From positions 22,256-86,255 of the forward strand of contig NZ_MRTQ01000022.1 in the NCBI RefSeq assembly GCF_001956215.1: a DNA stretch of 64,000 bases, read 5' to 3'. The notes below the pieces were generated by a model. The model did not search any database and was not told the DNA's origin. It saw only the letters and a list, made by a program, of their open reading frames with translations. Positions within the stretch are counted from its first letter, which is position 1. Every line of letters begins with the position of its first letter. Made by a program: the position numbers and the translations under genes. Positions 36,415 to 45,966 of this stretch are shown here, in pieces. Origin of the DNA: Paenibacillus sp. FSL R5-0490 (GTDB lineage Bacteria > Bacillota > Bacilli > Bacillales > Cytobacillaceae).

Positions 36415-36457
36415 AAAAACGCTTGCCCCCCTATTGCGGGGACAAGCGTTTTTTTTG
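36415..36457. terminator. Terminator shared by gntZ and aspA
   Basis: AAACGCTTG...CAAGCGTTT arms with an inner CCCC/GGGG pairing, A tract on one side and eight Ts on the other. It separates the convergent gntZ and aspA genes. Confidence 0.9.
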
Positions 36458-36463
36458 TTTACC

Positions 36464-37894
36464 TTAATCTCTTTCAAGCAGCGCAGCGCCTGCAATGCCA
36501 GGATCCGTCATTTCATATGGATCGAGGATTAAATCGAGTTCTTCTTCTGTCAGAACATCATATTTCAGGCACAGCTCCCTGATGGAACGGCCTGTTAAAA
36601 TCGCTTCCCGTGCAATTCTGGATACGACTTCATAGCCAAGGTGAGGGTTGACGGCAGTAATGATGCCGACACTCTTTTCAACATAGTCCCTCATTCTTTC
36701 TTCATTGGCTTCAATTCCTTTTACACAATGCTCTGTAAACGTATTGAACGCATTGTTCATAATGCTGATCGATTGCAGAAGGTTAAAGATCAGGACTGGC
36801 TCCATGACGTTCAGTTCCAGCTGTCCCGCTTCTGAAGCAAGGGAGATCGTGTTGTCGTTCCCGATGACCTGGAAGGCAACCTGATTGATCAGTTCCGGAA
36901 GAACAGGGTTTACTTTACCAGGCATAATGGATGAGCCCGGCTGTCTTGCCGGAAGAGAAATTTCACCAAGACCCGCTCTTGGGCCAGAAGCCATCAGGCG
37001 CAGGTCATTTGCGATTTTGGACATATTGGTCATGCAGATTTTCAGTGCTCCGGAAACCTCAGTGTAAGAATCCGTATTCTGAGTGGCGTCTACAAGATGT
37101 TCTGCCCCTTTAAATGGCAGGCCGCTGATATCGGCAATATGCTTCACCACTAAGTCAATGTATTTCGGGATGGCATTCAGACCTGTTCCAACTGCCGTTG
37201 CGCCCATGTTCAGCTCATATAAGTGCTGTTTGGATTGCTGAATGCGCTTGATGTCGCGAGCAATGACGCGGCTGTAGGCTTCAAATTCCTGCCCAAGCCT
37301 GATTGGAACAGCATCCTGCAAATGGGTCCGGCCCATTTTAATCACATGGCTGAATTCCTTTGATTTTTCAAGGAAAACAGAGTGCATATTTTCCATTGTC
37401 AGGATTAATTGATCCAGCAGATTTAATACTGAGATGTGCATAGCTGTCGGGAACGCATCATTCGTCGACTGCGACATATTAACATGGGTATTAGGGCTGC
37501 AATGGGAATAATCGCCCTTTTCATGGCCCATGATTTCAATCGCGCGGTTCGCAAGGATTTCATTAATATTCATATTAATGGATGTTCCGGCACCGCCCTG
37601 GATCGGGTCCACAATCACCTGATCATGCCATAATCCTTCAATCATTTCATCGGCTGCCTGTACAATCGGGTCTCCGATGCCTGAGTAAAGGCGCTTAACT
37701 TCCATATTCGCCATGGCCGCTGCCTTTTTCACGATGGCCATTGCCTTGATTAACTCCGGATGAATCCGGTAGCCTGTAATCGGAAAGTTCTCAACCGCAC
37801 GAAGCGTCTGAACGCCATAATAGGCATCAGCCGGTACTTCCTTAGAGCCTAGAAAATCTTTTTCGATTCTGTAGCTGTTCTTTGCTGCTAACAT
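36464..37894 (-). CDS. aspA: Aspartate ammonia-lyase
   Basis: 476 residues of the fumarase/aspartase superfamily. The signature GSSIMPGKVNP is intact, together with MGRTHLQDAVPI and NMNINEILANRA. It releases ammonia from aspartate to give fumarate. The full-length match to AspA (aspartase) rather than fumarase C rests on overall resemblance. It is not preceded by an asparaginase gene, unlike ansAB of B. subtilis. RBS AAGGAGAAG. Confidence 0.9.
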   Translation of the reverse strand: MLAAKNSYRIEKDFLGSKEVPADAYYGVQTLRAVENFPITGYRIHPELIKAMAIVKKAAAMANMEVKRLYSGIGDPIVQAADEMIEGLWHDQVIVDPIQGGAGTSINMNINEILANRAIEIMGHEKGDYSHCSPNTHVNMSQSTNDAFPTAMHISVLNLLDQLILTMENMHSVFLEKSKEFSHVIKMGRTHLQDAVPIRLGQEFEAYSRVIARDIKRIQQSKQHLYELNMGATAVGTGLNAIPKYIDLVVKHIADISGLPFKGAEHLVDATQNTDSYTEVSGALKICMTNMSKIANDLRLMASGPRAGLGEISLPARQPGSSIMPGKVNPVLPELINQVAFQVIGNDNTISLASEAGQLELNVMEPVLIFNLLQSISIMNNAFNTFTEHCVKGIEANEERMRDYVEKSVGIITAVNPHLGYEVVSRIAREAILTGRSIRELCLKYDVLTEEELDLILDPYEMTDPGIAGAALLERD

Positions 37895-38113
37895 TGACTT
37901 CTTCTCCTTTATATAAACCTTTCAGATATATATAGGTTTTGTAATAGCTTATCCTTCGTATTCACTATAAGCCTGAAAGGATGAATTGGCAATGGTTATG
38001 GCACAATAAAAAAGACCTTTTTCCCGGTATGCCTGAATGCTTGGGAAGCTGGTAATTTCAGTGAATGAAACCGCTTACCTTTAAGTGGGAATTTTCATTG
38101 CTTTATATCCGGT

Positions 38114-38800
38114 TCAGCCGCCCGTCTCCAACCCATTTTTCAGCACATCTGCAAGCCGGTGCAGATCGTCCGGCTGCCGAATAAGGTAATGGCGTCCTTC
38201 CTTCTGCAAATAGCCTTTTTCGCAAAATTGCACAAGAACATGCAGGAGATGACGGTAGGACACTCCTAAAAAGTCACAGACGGTCACATGTTTCTCTTTA
38301 TACACATCCCCATCAGCGGTTTGCAGGATGAAATCGGCCAGCCGGTTTTCAAGCGGGAAGGATAGGCTCTGGGAATACTTTTCAGCCATCTTGGTTGCTT
38401 TCACACTTAAAAACTTGGTGAGCTCGCGGAGGAAGGTGGTGTCTTCAAGCAGATTTTTGCGGCAGTGGTGCAGGGGAATCGCAAAACAGACTGTCTTTGC
38501 TGAGGCTTGGATCCCCTTTGTATAGTACACTTCATGCAAAAGCTCCATCTCCCCGATATAATCATGGGCATTGATAAAATTAATCAAAGATACCTTTCCA
38601 TTTTGATACGTCACGTAAATCTTGGCTTTTCCCTCGATGACATAATACAAATAATCCGGCCTCATGCCCTCGCGTATAATCCACTCATCCCGCTTATATT
38701 CGCGAACTTCTATAAACTCCTCAATTGGAAAAGAAAATAAATGGGATATAGAGTGCTTCTCCAGGTAATGCTGTCTTTTTTTCCCTTTGTATGTTTCCAT
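38114..38800 (-). CDS. Crp/Fnr family regulator (YeiL-like)
   Basis: About 228 residues: a cyclic-nucleotide-binding-like domain (about 20-135) and a C-terminal HTH (VCDFLGVSYRHLLHVLVQFCEKGYL). No N-terminal Fe-S Cys cluster like that of Fnr is present (few Cys, dispersed), so oxygen sensing by a cluster is unlikely. It is divergent from an MFS transporter, with a perfect 20-bp palindrome between them that is a likely operator. ATG 38800 has GGGGTGGA upstream. Confidence 0.85.
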   Translation of the reverse strand: METYKGKKRQHYLEKHSISHLFSFPIEEFIEVREYKRDEWIIREGMRPDYLYYVIEGKAKIYVTYQNGKVSLINFINAHDYIGEMELLHEVYYTKGIQASAKTVCFAIPLHHCRKNLLEDTTFLRELTKFLSVKATKMAEKYSQSLSFPLENRLADFILQTADGDVYKEKHVTVCDFLGVSYRHLLHVLVQFCEKGYLQKEGRHYLIRQPDDLHRLADVLKNGLETGG

Positions 38801-38812
38801 CATCCACCCCAA

Positions 38813-38832
38813 AATATGAGATATCTCATATT
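38813..38832. promoter_or_regulatory. Perfect 20-bp palindrome between regulator and transporter
   Basis: AATATGAGATATCTCATATT. Symmetric, in the 78-base divergent gap, and placed 12 bases before the regulator start. The likely binding site of the adjacent Crp/Fnr-type regulator, which would make it autoregulatory. Confidence 0.65.
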
Positions 38833-38878
38833 ATTGTACGAAGCTTCCTGATATCATGCAAATATCGGAGGGATTTTT

Positions 38879-40057
38879 ATGAAGACACAAAGCTGGATGA
38901 GCAGGCAGTTTTTCAGCTTTTTTATGACCTGGGGCATTTTCCTGCCTTATTGGACAGGGTGGATGATCCATATAAAAGGAATGACGGTTTCACAGGCAAG
39001 TTTGATCATGAGCTTAGGCCTGGCGGTACGGGGACTTGCCACACTTTTTGCTTTTCCCTATCTATCAGGAAAATTCAGCAGCAGAACCCTGCTGAACGGG
39101 ATGTCAGCCGGTACCCTGATCGCCATTCTCTGCTATATTCCGGCCGACTCTTTTGCCAGCCTGCTGCTGGTAACGCTGCTATTGCATTTCTTTTATCCGG
39201 CACTGATGCCTGCACTGGATAGTGCTGCGGGCATTCTTGTCCAAAACAAACAATTAAAGAATTACGGAAAAAGCCGCTCCTGGGGATCGATCGGATTCGT
39301 TGTGTCCGGTATGATTCTGACCTTCTTTACAGGAGGGTTCGGAGATGAGGCCATTTTCTGGGCGTTATTACTCGGCATGCTTGTAGTCCTTTGTCTCGGC
39401 TTCATGAATACACCTGCAGTACTATCTGAAAAGCCGAAACCCGGCCAGACCAAAGGAGCCATAAGGAAATTATTCAGCATCAGACACTTCGGCCTTGTGC
39501 TCATCATTGTGATTCTGCTGCAGGCAGCGCATGCTTCCTATTACAATTATGGTTATATCTACTTACAGGAAATTCAAGCACCAAAATATTTAATCGGCGC
39601 CATTATTAATATAGGCGTGATTGCAGAAATTTTTTTCTTTTTCATTGCGGAAAGGACTTTCCGGAAGTTTTCAATCGGTTCATTACTGGCACTGGCAGCA
39701 CTGGGCTCCACTGCACGCTGGGTTCTCGTATTTGCCTTCCCGCATGTCATTATGTTCAGCATTAGCCAGACATTGCATGCCTTCTCATTTGCCATGGCAC
39801 ATTACGCCTTCATGAAATATTTAATTAAATATGTTCCTCATGAACAGGTGCCCGTTACTCAAGGGGTCTACTCGGCACTCGCCCTCAGCTGGAGCACAGC
39901 CCTTTTCACCATTTTCGGCGGGTATCTTTATGAAATGGAACCAAGGTTTGCCTTTATCGGAATGGTAGTATGTACGATCCCCGCGGCGCTGCTTGCGTTT
40001 ATTTACCGGAGATTGGAAGGGAAGAAAGAGGCGGAAACCAGACATTTGGCAGTTTAA
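38879..40057 (+). CDS. MFS transporter (phenylpropionate-permease-like)
   Basis: 392 residues, 12 hydrophobic segments. The N-terminal FFSFFMTWGIFLPYW and central NYGKSRSWGSIGFVVSG are typical of the HcaT/YcaD-like branch (PPP family) of the MFS. The substrate is not defined; nucleosides and aromatic acids are transported by relatives. RBS GGAGGG before ATG. Transcribed divergently from the Crp/Fnr-type regulator and followed by a terminator. Confidence 0.83.
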   Translation: MKTQSWMSRQFFSFFMTWGIFLPYWTGWMIHIKGMTVSQASLIMSLGLAVRGLATLFAFPYLSGKFSSRTLLNGMSAGTLIAILCYIPADSFASLLLVTLLLHFFYPALMPALDSAAGILVQNKQLKNYGKSRSWGSIGFVVSGMILTFFTGGFGDEAIFWALLLGMLVVLCLGFMNTPAVLSEKPKPGQTKGAIRKLFSIRHFGLVLIIVILLQAAHASYYNYGYIYLQEIQAPKYLIGAIINIGVIAEIFFFFIAERTFRKFSIGSLLALAALGSTARWVLVFAFPHVIMFSISQTLHAFSFAMAHYAFMKYLIKYVPHEQVPVTQGVYSALALSWSTALFTIFGGYLYEMEPRFAFIGMVVCTIPAALLAFIYRRLEGKKEAETRHLAV

Positions 40058-40072
40058 TGTCACAATAAAGTT

Positions 40073-40104
40073 AAAAAAGGTGATACATGTGTAGCACCTT
40101 TTTT
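40073..40104 (+). terminator. Terminator of the MFS transporter
   Basis: AAAAAAGGTG and CACCTTTTTT arms with a 12-base loop, directly before the next gene. Confidence 0.8.
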
Positions 40105-40129
40105 ACGTTTGCATCAAGGAGGTTTCAAA

Positions 40130-41029
40130 TTGAAAATCAATAAAGGAATTTTATATATACTGCTCGGTGCTTCCTTTTTCGGATTTACACCGATTTTTGC
40201 AAAGTTGGGGTTTAGTTATGGCTACTCGCTGGGACAGATTACGATTGCGCAGATGGTTATTTCCTTCATTTTGCTATGGTCCTTCACATTGATAAAACGC
40301 TCCAGTTTCAAAGGGCTCCATACGAAAAACGTGCTGCAAATCATGATGACCGGCTGTTTTGTCGGCTTAACCAGTATTTTCTATTATGGCTCCATGCAGT
40401 ATCTTCCTGCATCATTGGCCATCATTTTAATGTTCCAGTTTGTCTGGATCGGGATCCTTTTAGAATGGGTTTTCAGCAAAATAAAACCGGCGCCTGTCAC
40501 CGTGCTTTCGATCATTTTGATATTAATCGGGGTCTTTTTCGCTTCTAACATTGTAAATGGCGACATACAGGGCCTTCCAGTTAAAGGTTTTATTTTGGGA
40601 ATCCTCTCCGCGATCACTTATGCCGGTTTCATTTTCTTCAGCGGCAAGGTCGCTGTGAATGTGGATCCCTGGATAAGGAGTTCATTGATGGTGACGGGAT
40701 CAGCCATCCTGGTGCTGATCCTGTTCATGCGTGATATCCCGTCTGTTCTGCCTTTGGAGGAAAATCTGCTGACGATTGCCGCCGGGGTTTCGCTATTTGG
40801 CGCAGTCCTTCCTCCGCTGTTTTTCGCGGCTGGTGCGCCTTTGGTTTCAGGTGGAATTGCCAATATACTAACCTCCATTGAATTGCCAATTGCCATCCTG
40901 TCAGCCAGCATAATCTTGTCAGAAACGGTAACCCCGATGCAGTGGCTGGGCACGGCGATTATACTGGCTGCCATTGCTTTTAATGAACTGGGGACAGGCC
41001 TTTTCCGGCGTCGAAACGAAAGTGCCTGA
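40130..41029 (+). CDS. EamA/DMT-superfamily transporter
   Basis: About 299 residues, ten membrane helices in two EamA halves (GILYILLGASFFGFTPIFAKLG and GFILGILSAITYAGFIFFSGK). Probable exporter of a metabolite or amino acid. The start is TTG 40130: AAGGAGG is 7 bases upstream and the earlier ATG at 40109 overlaps nothing useful. Its stop lies 4 bases from the stop of a small convergent gene. Confidence 0.85.
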   Translation: MKINKGILYILLGASFFGFTPIFAKLGFSYGYSLGQITIAQMVISFILLWSFTLIKRSSFKGLHTKNVLQIMMTGCFVGLTSIFYYGSMQYLPASLAIILMFQFVWIGILLEWVFSKIKPAPVTVLSIILILIGVFFASNIVNGDIQGLPVKGFILGILSAITYAGFIFFSGKVAVNVDPWIRSSLMVTGSAILVLILFMRDIPSVLPLEENLLTIAAGVSLFGAVLPPLFFAAGAPLVSGGIANILTSIELPIAILSASIILSETVTPMQWLGTAIILAAIAFNELGTGLFRRRNESA

Positions 41030-41032
41030 GGA

Positions 41033-41173
41033 TCAGACACCTGTCAGTTTTGATTGAACGGACTCCGGCAGCAGCTGAAAAAACAGCCCTTGATACTTAA
41101 GATCAAGCAGGCCGGCAATCAAAAGAATTAGGATTAAGAAAACTGCAATCCATCTGCTATTCTTTTTTAGCAA
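41033..41173 (-). CDS. Small single-pass membrane protein (46 residues)
   Basis: TTG start with GGAGGTG 6 bases upstream. The product is LKKNSRW, one hydrophobic helix (IAVFLILILLIAGLL), then a short polar tail (SVQSKLTGV). It is too short for most gene callers. Similar tiny membrane proteins are frequent in Bacillaceae; function unknown. It ends tail-to-tail with the EamA transporter, 3 bases apart. Confidence 0.6.
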   Translation of the reverse strand: MLKKNSRWIAVFLILILLIAGLLDLKYQGLFFQLLPESVQSKLTGV

Positions 41174-41192
41174 TGGGTTCACCTCCATGAAT

Positions 41193-41219
41193 AAGAGCTC
41201 CCTCAGCAGGAGCTCTTTT
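41193..41219. terminator. Hairpin after the GNAT gene
   Basis: AAGAGCTCC and GGAGCTCTT form a perfect 9-bp stem between the small membrane protein gene and the acetyltransferase stop codon. Confidence 0.65.
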
Positions 41220-41221
41220 GA

Positions 41222-41656
41222 TTAATACGCCAGTTTATATACGATTTCCCCATCAATCACCCGGCCATCGGCTTTAAAGCCGAGTTTTTCATATAGCCCC
41301 TTCGCGAGATGGTTCTCAGGCTCAAAACTCAAATAAATCACCTTATGCTCCTGATTCAGCTTAATCCGCTCAATCAGCTTTTCCATGGCTGCTTTCCCAT
41401 ACCCTTTTGACTGATGCTTCTCATCAACCATCAGGCGGTAAATCCAATATTCCTTATCGTCATCATCCATGCAGTACATCGTAAAACCCACTAACACATC
41501 ATCATGATAAATCGCTAAGCACTCACACTCCGGAAACGCCTTAGCCTGCGCAAGCGAAAACACATTCGGCGCCACAAATGCCTTCTGTTCTTCCGCTACA
41601 CGCAAATCAATGACATCAAAAAAATTGTGGCGGTCTATCTCTCTAAAATCAATCAT
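41222..41656 (-). CDS. GNAT family N-acetyltransferase (PaiA/BltD-like)
   Basis: 144 residues. The acetyl-CoA loop is Q/HQSKGYGKAAMEKLIERI and the C-terminal motif is LSFEPENHLAKGLYEKLGF. The N-terminus (IDLRVAEEQKAFVAPN.FSLAQAKAFPE) resembles the spermidine/polyamine acetyltransferases BltD and PaiA. Substrate inferred only from family resemblance. RBS AGAAGGGGG before ATG 41656. Confidence 0.82.
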   Translation of the reverse strand: MIDFREIDRHNFFDVIDLRVAEEQKAFVAPNVFSLAQAKAFPECECLAIYHDDVLVGFTMYCMDDDDKEYWIYRLMVDEKHQSKGYGKAAMEKLIERIKLNQEHKVIYLSFEPENHLAKGLYEKLGFKADGRVIDGEIVYKLAY

Positions 41657-41848
41657 ATTAGCCCCCTTCTCTTTGGAAAGGCAGCTCCCCGGCCTTTTTC
41701 CAGGAACATGCCTGCCATTTCACTATCGAGGTCAAATTCGCTAATTCATCAGGGAAATCCTCTTATTGAATATATTAAATATATGAAGGCCAGAAAAAGA
41801 ATCTCATAGGGCTATACCTTTTGACATTCTTCTCCTGTTAGACCTTTG

Positions 41849-42751
41849 TCAGTTTTGAAATTGGTCCAAAACGGCAAAGAAATCACGAATGAATTGATAG
41901 AATATTTTCTCCGTGGGCAGCAGCTGGCGTTCACTTGGAATAATGATTCCTACCGCACGGGTAATCTGTGGCATGACAGGCAGCCTTACTGTGGAACGCG
42001 GCAGGCTGTCCACCAATGTAGATTCCGGAATAAGCGTCAGCCCCAGACCTGCTGAGACCAAACCTTTAATCGTATCAATATCATCCCCTTCAAATGACAC
42101 TTTAGGCTGAAAGCCATGCTGACTGCAAGCATCATCGAATAATTCTCGCAAGACATAACCCTTAGGAAACAAGATAAAGGATTCATCTTTCAGGTGGTTT
42201 AGATTCAATAAAGATTTGTCTGCTAAAGGGTGGGCAGCAGGAACCAGAGCGACCATTTTCTCGGTGAATAAAATATCCCCTTTAACCTTTTTCTCTTTCT
42301 TAGGGAGAGGGCCAATCAATGCCATATCGATTTCCCCTTCCGCCACTCCGCTGATTAAATCATGATAAGCACTCTGTTTGAGCTCAAACTTCACATGAGG
42401 ATAGCGCCCGCGGAAAGCAGATATGATGGAAGGCAGCGTATAAAGTGCCAGACTGCTTGGGAAGCCGAAACGTATTCTGCCATGCTCCGGATCCAGATAC
42501 TCTTTGACTTGCCGTTTGGCATTATCGATTACCTTTATGGCTTCTTCCATCTGTTCTAAAAATAGTTTGCCGATCGGCGTCAATTTCACATTCCTTCCTT
42601 CACGGATAAACAAACTAACCCCCAGCTCTGATTCAAGGTTGAAAATCTGTCTGCTCACAGCAGATTGTGCCACATGTAAAGCTAAAGCCGCATCGGTTAC
42701 ATGTTCTCTTTTCGCCACTTCAATAAAGTATTTAATCTGCCTTAATTCCAT
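41849..42751 (-). CDS. gltC: GltC-like LysR family regulator
   Basis: 300 residues. LysR HTH (MELRQIKYFIEVAKREHVTDAALALHVAQSAVSRQI in parts) and effector domain; the segments FGFPSSLA, LFPKGYVLRE and GLVSAGLGLTLIPEST match B. subtilis GltC closely. GltC activates glutamate synthase (gltAB) according to the glutamate/2-oxoglutarate balance. Here the gene is divergent from gdhA instead of gltAB, so it may regulate glutamate dehydrogenase. ATG 42751 has GGGAGGGA upstream. Confidence 0.85.
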   Translation of the reverse strand: MELRQIKYFIEVAKREHVTDAALALHVAQSAVSRQIFNLESELGVSLFIREGRNVKLTPIGKLFLEQMEEAIKVIDNAKRQVKEYLDPEHGRIRFGFPSSLALYTLPSIISAFRGRYPHVKFELKQSAYHDLISGVAEGEIDMALIGPLPKKEKKVKGDILFTEKMVALVPAAHPLADKSLLNLNHLKDESFILFPKGYVLRELFDDACSQHGFQPKVSFEGDDIDTIKGLVSAGLGLTLIPESTLVDSLPRSTVRLPVMPQITRAVGIIIPSERQLLPTEKIFYQFIRDFFAVLDQFQN

Positions 42752-42801
42752 GTGATTTTTTCCCTCCCTTCTGCCAATCATCTAATTTCGGCATCAATAT
42801 T

Positions 42802-42825
42802 ATCTAATTTTCATATTGTTTAGAT
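42802..42825. promoter_or_regulatory. LysR-type binding site between gltC and gdhA
   Basis: ATCTAA (42802-42807) and TTAGAT (42820-42825), an inverted repeat separated by 12 bases in the divergent gap: the spacing expected of a LysR-type T-N11-A box. Confidence 0.6.
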
Positions 42826-42905
42826 TGATTTACAACTATAAAATGAGAGAATCATACAATTTTTGAATAGTTGGAAATTTATTGAAGTATTTAATTTTGA
42901 CTTAA

Positions 42906-44303
<1,398 letters not shown>

Positions 44304-44309
44304 CCATGA

Positions 44310-44346
44310 AAAAGGGTGATGCTATTAAGAAAGCATCATCCTTTTC
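44310..44346 (+). terminator. Terminator of gdhA
   Basis: AAAGGGTGATGCT and AGCATCATCCTTT arms with an 8-base loop and following T-rich stretch. Confidence 0.85.
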
Positions 44347-44369
44347 TATTTAGATACACAGTTATCTTC

Positions 44370-45316
44370 TTATGGACTGAACAATCTTAATCTATCCTGC
44401 AGGCCTTCTAAAACTTCTTCAGGCATTTCCCTGACATGGATATCCTCACCCAGGAAAAGCAGCCAATTGATTATTTCGGTCAGCTCTTCCGAATTATTTA
44501 CATTGATAAAAGTCTTTAGAATGGCTGTGGTCTGGTAAGGATTTGTATAGGCAATGGAAGCCTTAATAGGATGGTATTTTTTGAACTGGGCAATCGCCTG
44601 CGGACCGAGTTCTAAGACAAGATTGATAGCCTCGTCCTTCATGCTTAGTTTTTCTAAAATATTTTTCCTGCTTACTCTTTTTTTCACAGGATACTCTTCA
44701 ACATTGATTAGATTATCCACGGGGAAAATGTGTCTCTTTTCTTCTTTTAAGTCAAAGGCTTCCACCTTCCAAATGCTTTTTTCACGATAAAGGTGCAAAA
44801 GATAAATGGGGTAAGACCTGATTTCCTTCTCTTCTTTTACGGTAATCACTAAATAGCGATCCAAAATAAGAGATTCAATGAGTTTTTCCAGCATCGGATG
44901 AGGGAGGTCTGATAGATCAAGCAAATCGGGATTATTAGGGTTGGTCCCTTCAAACAGCAGGATTTGATTTAAAAGAACCAGGTCTTCCTGCTGGGCTTCC
45001 GAGATCAGGCCGAGCAGTTTTTCAGCTAAAGACTGACGGCTCTTTAAATAGGGGAGCTGCAGATTTCTTGTAGCCATAAAGGCGATAAACAGAGCTTTGA
45101 TCTCATTATCGGTAAAGCGGACAGTGGGCAGGACGGAGTTGTTCATGACAAAATAGCCCCCATCCCTTCCGACCTCAGCGACAAGCGGCATCCCCATGGC
45201 TTCTATTTCACTGTTGAACGGGAAATGTTAAATTCCCGCATGATTTCAGAAATAGTAAAGTGGGCGCGGTTGTTGATATACCGCATCATTACATTAATCC
45301 GTTCCACTTTTTTCAT
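44370..45316 (-). pseudogene. YafY/YobV-type WYL regulator, frameshifted by a short deletion
   Basis: Frame 1 begins at ATG 45316 with GGGAGG and encodes the HTH start (MKKVERINVMMRYINN... ISEIMREFNISRST) but ends at TAG about 33 codons later. The second frame picks up at EIEAMGMPLVAEVGRDGGY and runs to 44370 as an intact WYL-domain protein of about 275 residues. Relatives read RST-AIRDI(R/Q)-EIEA at this point, so about 16 bases are missing. An ATG at 45197 could give an HTH-less product. It is divergent from an effector-binding-domain gene, as yobV is from yobU in B. subtilis. Confidence 0.75.
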
Positions 45317-45421
45317 TTCGGCCTCCCTAAACAGTATCATTTTTTGACATGATTTAACGTTAGTATAAACTTATCAAATGGGCAAATCATTTGAAATAAT
45401 TAAAAAAGGCTGGTTTTGAAA

Positions 45422-45901
45422 ATGGCGAATTACACTCTGGAAGAAAAAGAAAGCTTTACTGTATTAGGCATTGGAACTGAATTGAAGAGCAATTACACAG
45501 ATTATGCAGGCATAAATAAGGAGAAAGCTGACTTCTGGCAGGCAGTCAAGCAGGATGGAAGGCTGGACAAATTAAAAGCCTTAGCCACAAATGATTACAT
45601 TTTTGTCGTAAACGAAGCCGTAAATAACAAGATGATGCATTATGCAGGCGTTATGACAGAGGCATCTCTGCCGGAAGCAACCAGATTAATTCAATTTCCT
45701 GAAGGTGAATACCTGGTTGTGAAAGGGGAAGCCGGAACATCTGAGGAATTGAGCAATATGCTTACGGGGATTGCCTTTGGTCAAGCACTGCCGGAAGCAA
45801 CGGATTACGCCTATGTCGGCGGGCCCAATGCCTCGGTTGAAATGGGGCAGCGAAACGGAATGGTATTCGGTGAGATGTGGATTCCTGTTGTAAGGAAATA
45901 G
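45422..45901 (+). CDS. GyrI-like effector-binding domain protein (YobU-like)
   Basis: 159 residues, a stand-alone AraC_E_bind/GyrI-like fold (ESFTVLGIGTELKSNY ... GEMWIPVVRK). No DNA-binding domain. In B. subtilis the paired yobU/yobV genes have this same layout. It may bind small molecules. ATG 45422 has AAAAGGCTGG upstream; an in-frame TTG two codons earlier is less likely. Confidence 0.8.
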   Translation: MANYTLEEKESFTVLGIGTELKSNYTDYAGINKEKADFWQAVKQDGRLDKLKALATNDYIFVVNEAVNNKMMHYAGVMTEASLPEATRLIQFPEGEYLVVKGEAGTSEELSNMLTGIAFGQALPEATDYAYVGGPNASVEMGQRNGMVFGEMWIPVVRK

Positions 45902-45916
45902 GGGATATAAACAAAA

Positions 45917-45964
45917 GGGGCCTGATCCTCGGCACTTGCAGTATAACTCGGGTCAGGCACCTGT
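45917..45964. repeat. Palindromic element copy a
   Basis: GGGGCCTGATCC ... GGGTCAGGCACC, diverged copy of the approximately 50-bp palindromic element, between two convergent gene ends where it can act as a terminator. Confidence 0.7.
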
Positions 45965-45966
45965 AT

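Noticed and set aside
38800..40057. Classical FNR anaerobic regulon
   Set aside because: The regulator has no N-terminal Cys cluster and the site between the genes does not fit the FNR consensus.
45190..45230. Programmed frameshift in the WYL regulator
   Set aside because: No slippery heptamer or downstream structure is apparent, and conserved residues are missing at the junction, which points to a deletion.
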